A DNA stretch of 5,185 bases. It comes from Candidatus Adiutrix sp. (GTDB taxonomy: Bacteria > Desulfobacterota > Desulfarculia > Adiutricales > Adiutricaceae). Position numbers and translations under genes: made by a program. The stretch spans positions 1-5,185 of the forward strand of contig JAITVE010000188.1 of NCBI GenBank assembly GCA_031285975.1, read 5' to 3'. Shown here in pieces: positions 1 through 4,600 of the stretch (its first letter is position 1; each line of letters opens with the position of its first letter). Under the pieces are notes generated by a model. That model was not told the DNA's origin, did no database searches, and saw nothing but the letters and a program-made list of their open reading frames with translations.

Positions 1-1816
1 CCTCACCGAAGGCCGCGCCTTTTCCGCCATGCTGCACAAGATTGACGGCAAAAAGGCCGAACTGCACAATGAAGAAGAAACAATGGCCGTGGTGAACGCC
101 GTGCGCGGGGCCGATTTCACGGTGGCCGATCTGGTCAACAAAGAGCGCCGCCGCTACCCCCTGCCTCCCTTCACCACCAGCACTTTGCAGCAGGCCGCTT
201 TCAACCGATTGAAAATCGGCTCCAAGCAAATCATGCGCCTGGCCCAGGATTTGTATGAAGGCCGCGACGTGGCCGGGGAAGGCCAGGTGGGCCTCATCAC
301 CTATATGCGTACCGATTCGGTGCGCGTCAACGACCAGGCCGCCCACGAGGCCCTGGATCACATCCGCCAGGCCTTCGGGCCGGAATACGCCCCCAAATCC
401 TTCAACCAGTACAAAAATAAAAAAGGGGCCCAGGACGCCCACGAGGCCATCCGCCCCACCTCCGTGGCCCGCACCCCGGAGCAGTTGAAGGGCCAATTGG
501 AGCCTTCCCACTGGAAGCTCTATGACCTCATCTGGCGGCGTTTTGTGGCCAGCCAGATGACCCCGGCTTTGCTCGACCAGACCACGGCGGATTTGACCGC
601 CGACCGCTACACCTTCCGGGCCACGGGCTCCATCATAAAATTCAAGGGCTTCCTCACCCTCTACGATTTGGCCAAGGACGAGGAAAAAGAGCTTCTGCCG
701 CCCCTGACCCAGGGCCAGAAATTGCCCGCTGAAAAGCTGAACCCCAAGCAGCACTTCACCCAGCCGCCGCCCCGCTTCACCGAGGCCACCCTGGTGAAGG
801 AACTGGAAAGCAACGGCATCGGCCGCCCCTCCACCTACGCCGCCATCATCTCCACCTTGAAAGACAAGGAGTATGTGGACGCGGCCAAGGGCGTGCTGCG
901 GCCCACGGAGATGGGTTTCGCGGTCACCGACCTGTTGGTGAAAAATTTCCCGGACATTATGGGCGTGGATTTCACCGCCGGCCTGGAAGAGAATTTGGAC
1001 GAAATCGAGGAGGGCCGGGCCGAGCATCTGGACGTTTTGTCCCGCCTCTACAACCCCCTGGCCCGCGACCTGGAATCGGCCAAAGCGGCCATGGCCAACC
1101 TCAAGCGGGACGGCCTCCCCACGGGCGTTGACTGCCCCAGCTGCGGCGAGGCCGGGGTGCTGAACCTTCGCTACGGCCGCAACGGCTTCTACCTCTCCTG
1201 CCCCAGTTGTTCGGCCACCTGCGATTTTGAGCGCGACGAGCAGGGCATCCCCCGCCCATCGGCCCCGCCGCCGCAGGAGGCCGTGGGCGAGTGCGAAAAA
1301 TGCGGCCGCCCCATGGTGGTGAAAAAAGGCCGCTACGGCCCCTTCGCCGCCTGCACCGGCTACCCGGAATGCAAGAACGCCAAACCTTTGGGCGGCACGG
1401 GCAACGGTGATTTGGCCGTGGAAGAAGCCCCGCCGCTGCCGGAGGGCTACCCCGCGGTTTGCGAAAAATGCGGGGCGCCTTTGGCCGTCAAGCGCAACCG
1501 CCAGGGCTCCTGGTTCATTTCCTGCACCGGCTACCCCAAGTGCCGCAACGCCAAGCCCTTCCCCAGCGGCATTAAGTGCCCCAAAGAAGGCTGCGAGGGT
1601 GAGATTGTGGAAAAATCTTCCAAGCGCGGCCCCTTTTTCGGGTGCAGCAATTACCCCAAATGCCGCGTCATTTTGAAAGGCAAGCCCGTCAAAGAGCCCT
1701 GCCCGGTGTGCGGCAAGGAGTTTTTGCTGGAAAACCCGGCCCTGAAAAACGACCCCTCCGCCGCGCCCTTGATTTGCGCCACCAAAGATTGCCCGGGGCC
1801 CGGCCAGCCGGATTGA
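1..1816 (+). CDS. topA: DNA topoisomerase I (type IA), 3' part, N-terminus cut by window edge
   Basis: Type IA topoisomerase that relaxes negatively supercoiled DNA by cutting one strand through a tyrosyl-DNA link. The frame is open from base 2 with no stop, so the gene enters from the left; 604 residues are visible. The motif ITYMRTDS holds the catalytic Tyr (codon 302-304). HEAIRPT (440-460) and SNGIGRPSTYA (about 809-841) are further family signatures. Compared with usual lengths of roughly 750-870 residues, the missing part should be the N-terminal Toprim (metal-binding) domain. The C-terminus has five Cys-rich zinc-ribbon-like modules at about 1133-1222, 1292-1372, 1460-1543, 1577-1663 and 1700-1792. 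Modules 2-4 have the classic four-Cys form with CTGYP or CSNYP before the last Cys; modules 1 and 5 are more divergent. These modules bind single-stranded DNA and, in some species, RNA polymerase. The gene ends in TGA nine bases before a palindromic repeat that may terminate its transcript. Identification is secure. Confidence 0.97.
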   Translation, partial: LTEGRAFSAMLHKIDGKKAELHNEEETMAVVNAVRGADFTVADLVNKERRRYPLPPFTTSTLQQAAFNRLKIGSKQIMRLAQDLYEGRDVAGEGQVGLITYMRTDSVRVNDQAAHEALDHIRQAFGPEYAPKSFNQYKNKKGAQDAHEAIRPTSVARTPEQLKGQLEPSHWKLYDLIWRRFVASQMTPALLDQTTADLTADRYTFRATGSIIKFKGFLTLYDLAKDEEKELLPPLTQGQKLPAEKLNPKQHFTQPPPRFTEATLVKELESNGIGRPSTYAAIISTLKDKEYVDAAKGVLRPTEMGFAVTDLLVKNFPDIMGVDFTAGLEENLDEIEEGRAEHLDVLSRLYNPLARDLESAKAAMANLKRDGLPTGVDCPSCGEAGVLNLRYGRNGFYLSCPSCSATCDFERDEQGIPRPSAPPPQEAVGECEKCGRPMVVKKGRYGPFAACTGYPECKNAKPLGGTGNGDLAVEEAPPLPEGYPAVCEKCGAPLAVKRNRQGSWFISCTGYPKCRNAKPFPSGIKCPKEGCEGEIVEKSSKRGPFFGCSNYPKCRVILKGKPVKEPCPVCGKEFLLENPALKNDPSAAPLICATKDCPGPGQPD

Positions 1817-1824
1817 CCGGCCCC

Positions 1825-1909
1825 CGTCACCCCGGCGAAGGCCGGGGCCCATGCCTTTCCGTGCCGCCGACACAGAAAGGCATGGATACCGGCCTCCGCC
1901 GGTATGACG
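1825..1909. repeat. REP/BIME-like 85-bp inverted repeat after topA
   Basis: Two 39-bp arms (1825-1863 and 1871-1909) are inverted copies matching at 32 of 39 positions around a 7-bp centre. Each arm also has its own short hairpin: CCCCGGC/GCCGGGG in the left arm and TACCGGC/GCCGGTA in the right. The ends read CGTCA...TGACG. This is the form of the dispersed intergenic palindromes (REP/BIME or dRS3-like) found in many proteobacteria, often mistranslated as peptides containing VIPAEAGIH. That peptide appears here on the minus strand. Its place directly after the topA stop suggests it also works as a transcript end or 3' mRNA stabiliser, though no T-run follows it. Membership of a genome-wide repeat family is inferred from form. 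Confidence 0.75.
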
Positions 1910-1927
1910 AAGCAACACAAATGTCCC

Positions 1928-1970
1928 CGGCCTCACACGCAATGGGCGCAGCACACCACATGGGAGGCCG
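1928..1970 (+). promoter_or_regulatory. Ribosome-binding site of the LysR gene within an inverted repeat
   Basis: GGGAGG at 1962-1967 is a strong Shine-Dalgarno sequence 6 nt before the ATG at 1974, and it fixes that start. It lies inside GAGGCCG (1964-1970), the perfect reverse complement of CGGCCTC at 1928-1934. In mRNA the two could pair across a 29-nt loop and hide the ribosome-binding site. The ribosome-binding site itself is well supported; the masking hairpin is only 7 bp with a long loop and may be chance in GC-rich DNA. I see no convincing sigma70 promoter between topA and this gene, so the gene may be read from topA or from a promoter I cannot recognise. Confidence 0.5.
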
Positions 1971-1973
1971 CAG

Positions 1974-2888
1974 ATGGATCCTCGCAAGCTGGAAATTTTC
2001 CTCAAACTCCTGGAAACCCGCAGCTTTTCCAAAACCGCCGCCATCCTGGGCCTGGCCCAGCCTTCGGTGAGCGCCAGCCTCAAGGCGCTGGAGGAAATTC
2101 TGGGGCAAAAGCTCTTTGAGCGCACCCCCCGCTCCGTCACGCCGCTGCCCGCCGCCGAAACTCTGGCCCCCTATGCCATAAGCATTGTGGAAACAGCGGC
2201 CCGGGCCGCCTGGGCCGTGGGCCAGCGGCCCCTGACCGGGGAAAAAATCACCCTGGGGGCCTCCTCGGTTCCGGCCGTGGTGTGGGTGCCGCCCACCCTC
2301 CGCCTGTTTCACGAGCAATTTGCCAACATCATCCTCAAAATCCGTTCCGGCCGCTCCCGCACCATTATCCGCCAGGTGGCCGACGGCGAGCTTGACCTGG
2401 GCCTGGTGGGCGCCCCGCCAGAGGACGACAGCCTGGCCCGCAGCGTCATCGGGCGGGATAGGCTGGTGCTCCTGGCCTCCCGCACGCTGGCCAAAAAAAT
2501 CGGTCGCCAGCCCGAAGCCCCGGAAGATTTGCTGGACTGGCCCCTGATTATGCGCGAAGAGGGCTCGGGCACCCGCGCCGCCTTCCTCACCGCCCTGGGC
2601 CGCCGCGCGGGCGACTTGGCCGGGCGCATGAACGTGCGGGCCGAGGCGGAGGGCTTCGGCCCGGCCCTGGCCCTGGTGCGGGAATCCTTCGGCGCGGCGG
2701 TGGTCAGCGACTTGCTGCCGCCTTTTATTGACATGAAAAGCCTCGTTGCCCTGGAGCTCAAATTCTTCGAAGGCCGCCGCTTTTACCTGGTCAGCCGCCG
2801 CGCCGGACGGCCCTCCCCGGCCCTGGCGGCCCTCGGCAAAATTTTAAAAACAACCGCCCCTAAACAAGAATCAGCCGAGGGGGAATGA
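1974..2888 (+). CDS. LysR-family transcriptional regulator
   Basis: A 304-residue protein of the usual LysR length. The N-terminal winged helix-turn-helix covers about residues 3-61. It includes SFSKTAAILGLAQPSVSASL and the LGQKLFERTPR wing, the characteristic LysR DNA-binding signature. A linker helix (about 62-90) leads into the effector-binding domain (about 91-295), which begins with KITLGASSVPA and contains the typical DGELDLGLVGAPP and REEGSGTRAAF segments. Such proteins act as tetramers that bind near a target promoter and respond to a small ligand. LysR regulators often control a divergently transcribed neighbour, but here both neighbours run in the same direction, so the target is not evident. 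The domain resembles the CysB-like and 'selenium metabolism-associated' LysR proteins common in deltaproteobacteria, a tentative likeness from memory. The start is fixed by GGGAGG 6 nt upstream. A strong hairpin follows 23 nt after the stop. Confidence 0.93.
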   Translation: MDPRKLEIFLKLLETRSFSKTAAILGLAQPSVSASLKALEEILGQKLFERTPRSVTPLPAAETLAPYAISIVETAARAAWAVGQRPLTGEKITLGASSVPAVVWVPPTLRLFHEQFANIILKIRSGRSRTIIRQVADGELDLGLVGAPPEDDSLARSVIGRDRLVLLASRTLAKKIGRQPEAPEDLLDWPLIMREEGSGTRAAFLTALGRRAGDLAGRMNVRAEAEGFGPALALVRESFGAAVVSDLLPPFIDMKSLVALELKFFEGRRFYLVSRRAGRPSPALAALGKILKTTAPKQESAEGE

Positions 2889-2911
2889 GGTCACCTTGCC
2901 GTCCTGTCGGC

Positions 2912-2968
2912 GATAAAATACCCGGATAACGGCTGCCCTATGGCGGTTGTTATTCGGTTTGTTTTATC
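2912..2968 (+). terminator. 57-nt hairpin after the LysR gene, likely terminator
   Basis: A nearly continuous stem runs from 2912-2937 to 2942-2968 around a CTAT loop. I count 20 Watson-Crick pairs, five G-U wobbles, one C/T mismatch (2921/2958) and one bulged T (2959). The base of the stem is GATAAAA paired with TTTTATC, so the 3' arm ends in a T-rich stretch as in intrinsic terminators with an A-tract/T-tract base. The wobbles become A-C mismatches when read from the other strand, so the structure is stable mainly as + strand RNA. This fits termination of the LysR transcript. It could instead be a small mobile palindrome. Confidence 0.6.
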
Positions 2969-3028
2969 CGCCCCTCTCCAGGCCCCCTCGCCGGAATGAC
3001 GGGGGACGGGGCGGGAGGGGGCGATTTT
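2969..3028 (+). terminator. Second GC-rich hairpin followed by ATTTT
   Basis: Directly abutting the previous hairpin, CGCCCC (2969-2974) pairs with GGGGCG (3018-3023). The stem continues as 2975-2978 with 3013-3016 after a bulged G at 3017. Further inner pairing of CCCC (2983-2986) with GGGG (3008-3011) is possible. The stem is followed at once by ATTTT (3024-3028), a short U-run, so it has terminator form. The segment GCCGGAATGACG (2990-3001) matches 11 of 12 bases of one end of the 1825-1909 repeat, so this may be a decayed repeat copy. The function is inferred. Confidence 0.4.
3001..3021 (+). other. G-quadruplex motif upstream of tlyA promoter
   Basis: Four G-runs of 5, 4, 3 and 5 bases (3001-3005, 3008-3011, 3013-3015, 3017-3021) are separated by loops of only 2, 1 and 1 bases. 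This satisfies the standard G3+N1-7 rule, and short loops favour a stable quadruplex. The motif lies on the non-template strand about 30 bp before the predicted -35 element of the tlyA promoter and shares its G-runs with the 3' arm of the hairpin at 2969-3023, so the two folds exclude each other. Folding in the cell is not shown. Confidence 0.5.
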
Positions 3029-3053
3029 CCCTATAAAGCCATCCTGTTACTTC

Positions 3054-3082
3054 TTGCACTTTTCACAATTATTTAATATTAT
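3054..3082 (+). promoter_or_regulatory. Predicted sigma70-type promoter for tlyA and downstream genes
   Basis: TTGCAC (3054-3059, against consensus TTGACA) and TATTAT (3077-3082, against TATAAT) are separated by exactly 17 bp. Both lie in a stretch from about 3050 to 3150 that is far richer in A and T than the surrounding genes. Transcription would start near 3089, leaving a leader of about 80 nt before the TTG start of tlyA. A weaker alternative -10, TATAAC (3116-3121), has no good -35 partner. Two hairpins upstream would insulate this promoter from the LysR gene, which supports a new transcription unit here. Confidence 0.6.
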
Positions 3083-3120
3083 ATTCCGAATATGTAGAAC
3101 GATTTCTGCAAAATCTATAA

Positions 3121-3164
3121 CCGGCACGGTTAATCTGCAATTGTATCATTGCGGCCGGAAAGAG
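3121..3164 (+). promoter_or_regulatory. tlyA leader: small hairpin and purine-rich ribosome-binding site
   Basis: GGAAAGAG (3157-3164) is a moderate ribosome-binding site 7 nt before the TTG at 3172. Just upstream, CTGCAAT (3135-3141) can pair with ATTGCGG (3148-3154, one G-U pair) around a 6-nt loop. CCGG at 3121-3124 can pair with CCGG at 3155-3158, which would take up the first two bases of the ribosome-binding site. The hairpin is short and resembles no riboswitch that I know. Confidence 0.3.
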
Positions 3165-3171
3165 ATTCATA

Positions 3172-3969
3172 TTGAAACCAGGGAAAAAAAGAGCCGACGA
3201 ACTGCTCTTCCGGGCCGGGCTGGCCCAGAGCCGCAGTCAGGCCCAGGCCCTCATCATGGCCGGGGAAGTCAAAGCCGGCGACAAGCCCGTTGCCAAAGCG
3301 GGCGAAATGTGGCCCGAGGACGCGGTTTTCACCGTCACCGCCCGCCGCCGCTTCGTCAGCCGGGGCGGCCACAAGCTGGAAGGCGCGCTGGAAGATTTGG
3401 CCGTTGACCCTGCGGGCCTCGCGGCCCTCGACGTGGGGGCCTCCACCGGCGGCTTTACCGACTGCTTACTCCAGCACGGCGCGGCCAGCGTCGTCGCTGT
3501 GGACGTGGGCCGCAACCTCATCGACGCCAAGCTGCGGGCCGACGAACGGGTCACCGTGGTGGAAGGCGTCAACGCCCGCCGCCTGACGGATGATATTAAG
3601 GCTGATGACAGCTCTCAGGGCTTTGATTTAGCCGTGCTGGACGTTTCCTTCATTTCCCTGGAACTGATCCTGCCCCAGGCGGCCCGGCTGATGAAACCGG
3701 GCGGCCGGATGCTGGCCATGGTCAAGCCCCAGTTCGAAGTGGGCCGGGAAAAAGTGGGCAAAAAAGGCGTGGTGCGCGACCCCGAGGCCATCGCCGGGGC
3801 CGTGAACAAAATCAGCGCCCTGGGGCCCTCCCTTTCGCCGCCCTTCCGCGAAGCCGGGCGGGCCGCCTCGCGCCTCCCCGGCCCCGAGGGCAATCAGGAA
3901 GTTTTTGTGCTCTTCGTGCCGCTCACAACGGACGAAGCGGCTATGACTACTAACGAGCTACCGGAGTAA
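3172..3969 (+). CDS. tlyA: TlyA-family rRNA (cytidine-2'-O)-methyltransferase
   Basis: S4-domain plus FtsJ/RrmJ-type methyltransferase that, in studied members, uses SAM to methylate a ribose in 23S rRNA (C1920) and in some also 16S rRNA (C1409), at the subunit interface; loss gives capreomycin resistance in mycobacteria. The old 'hemolysin' label is common. Residues about 7-55 are the S4 RNA-binding domain. SRGGHKL (63-69) links to the SAM-binding site LDVGASTGGFTD (86-97), followed by VAVDVG, LDVSFISL (156-163), VKPQFEVG (184-191) and GPEGNQE (237-243). The expected K-D-K-E catalytic set is visible as K68, D157, K185 and E243. The length of 265 residues is normal. The TTG start is chosen because an in-frame stop lies at 3118-3120 and the first internal ATG would remove much of the S4 domain. 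Oddities are the loop after VDVG, which reads RNLIDAKLR instead of the usual YGQL-type sequence, and a longer, Pro/Arg-rich segment before GPEGN. Confidence 0.93.
   Translation: MKPGKKRADELLFRAGLAQSRSQAQALIMAGEVKAGDKPVAKAGEMWPEDAVFTVTARRRFVSRGGHKLEGALEDLAVDPAGLAALDVGASTGGFTDCLLQHGAASVVAVDVGRNLIDAKLRADERVTVVEGVNARRLTDDIKADDSSQGFDLAVLDVSFISLELILPQAARLMKPGGRMLAMVKPQFEVGREKVGKKGVVRDPEAIAGAVNKISALGPSLSPPFREAGRAASRLPGPEGNQEVFVLFVPLTTDEAAMTTNELPE
3963..3966 (+). promoter_or_regulatory. Ribosome-binding site of flavoprotein gene inside tlyA end
   Basis: GGAG sits in the last sense codons of tlyA, next to its TAA, and 8 nt before the ATG at 3975. Ribosomes ending tlyA would be placed on this site, so the two genes are probably translationally coupled. 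Confidence 0.6.
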
Positions 3970-3974
3970 TATTT

Positions 3975-4535
3975 ATGAGCAAAACCGCAACCGTCATTGT
4001 CAGCAGCCCGCGCAAGGGTTCCAATTCCGGGGCCCTGGCCGAGGCCATCGCCGCCGGGCTCACCGAGAGCGGCGTCACGGTGGAAACCCTGGATTTATCC
4101 ATCCTGGACATCAAACCCTGCCGCGCCTGCGAAGGCTGCCAGCGCAACCTCGGCCTCTGCATCCAGCCCGACGACATGGAAGCCGTCTACCCCAAAGTGC
4201 GGGCGGCGGATGTTCTGGTGCTGTCCAGCCCGGTGTACTGGTTCAACATGAGCGGTTTGTTGAAAACCTTCCTTGACCGCTGCTTCGCCGTGGCCATGGT
4301 GGGCGAGCGGCCCTTCGCCCAGAAAACCATTGCCGCCGCCCTGGCCTATGGCGACGCCGACCCCTACGTCTCCGGCGCGGTCAACGCCATCCGCACCTTC
4401 CAGGACATCTGCGCCTACACCGGGGCCGCCTGGGGCGGCTGCGTCTACGCCTCGGCCCTGTCGCCGAACACCCTGTCCCAGGATCAGAGCATCCTGGACA
4501 AAGCCAAAGAATTGGGGCGCGCCCTCAGCCGATAA
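3975..4535 (+). CDS. Flavodoxin-fold NAD(P)H oxidoreductase / iron-sulfur flavoprotein-like
   Basis: A 186-residue cytosolic protein of the NADPH-dependent FMN reductase / iron-sulfur flavoprotein superfamily, which moves electrons through FMN. The N-terminal beta strand ATVIVSS is followed by PRKGSNSG (12-19), the FMN phosphate-binding loop. LSSPVYWFNMSGLLKTFLDR (83-102) is the family's second flavin-contact and dimer segment. Between them are C49, C52, C55 and C62, spaced C-x2-C-x2-C-x6-C. This matches the compact C-x2-C-x2-C-x4-7-C motif that binds a 4Fe-4S cluster in archaeal iron-sulfur flavoproteins such as that of Methanosarcina. Cluster binding here is inferred from the motif. Three further cysteines (C103, C146, C156) have no assigned role. 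The redox partner and substrate cannot be told from sequence. The gene follows tlyA by 5 bp and is likely coupled to it; the next gene starts 65 bp downstream without an obvious terminator. Such proteins are typical of anaerobes. Confidence 0.88.
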   Translation: MSKTATVIVSSPRKGSNSGALAEAIAAGLTESGVTVETLDLSILDIKPCRACEGCQRNLGLCIQPDDMEAVYPKVRAADVLVLSSPVYWFNMSGLLKTFLDRCFAVAMVGERPFAQKTIAAALAYGDADPYVSGAVNAIRTFQDICAYTGAAWGGCVYASALSPNTLSQDQSILDKAKELGRALSR

Positions 4536-4589
4536 AGTACCTCATGATAAAACACTGATGATAGAGCGCCCCAGGCGCCGCCACAGAAT

Positions 4590-4593
4590 GGAG
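4590..4593 (+). promoter_or_regulatory. Ribosome-binding site deciding the TTG start of the antiporter
   Basis: GGAG lies 7 nt before TTG at 4601. That TTG opens a frame beginning with a complete signal peptide, whereas the nearby ATG at 4588 is in another frame and overlaps this site. The rest of the 65-bp spacer (4536-4600) has only a 5-bp GC hairpin with a 3-nt loop (4566-4578) and no T-run, so readthrough from the flavoprotein gene is likely. Confidence 0.6.
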
Positions 4594-4600
4594 TCCTCTT

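Noticed and set aside
412..427. A-rich run in topA that could cause frameshifting
   Set aside because: The slippery heptamer A AAA AAG is not in the reading phase needed for programmed slippage, and the Lys-rich sequence just before AQDAHEAIRPT fits the family, so the frame is intact.
1651..1920. Minus-strand peptide containing VIPAEAGIH
   Set aside because: This is the familiar false translation of the dispersed palindromic repeat, not a gene.
1827..2318. Minus-strand open frame of 163 codons across the repeat and LysR start
   Set aside because: It is the complement of the palindromic repeat and the LysR helix-turn-helix region. It has no recognisable domain.
2889..3171. Small RNA gene, riboswitch or tRNA in the longest gap
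   Set aside because: Hairpins are present but I recognise no known riboswitch core or tRNA cloverleaf; the features are better described as terminators, a quadruplex motif and a promoter.
4566..4578. GC hairpin between the flavoprotein and antiporter genes as a terminator
   Set aside because: The stem is only 5 bp with a 3-nt loop and no T-run follows.
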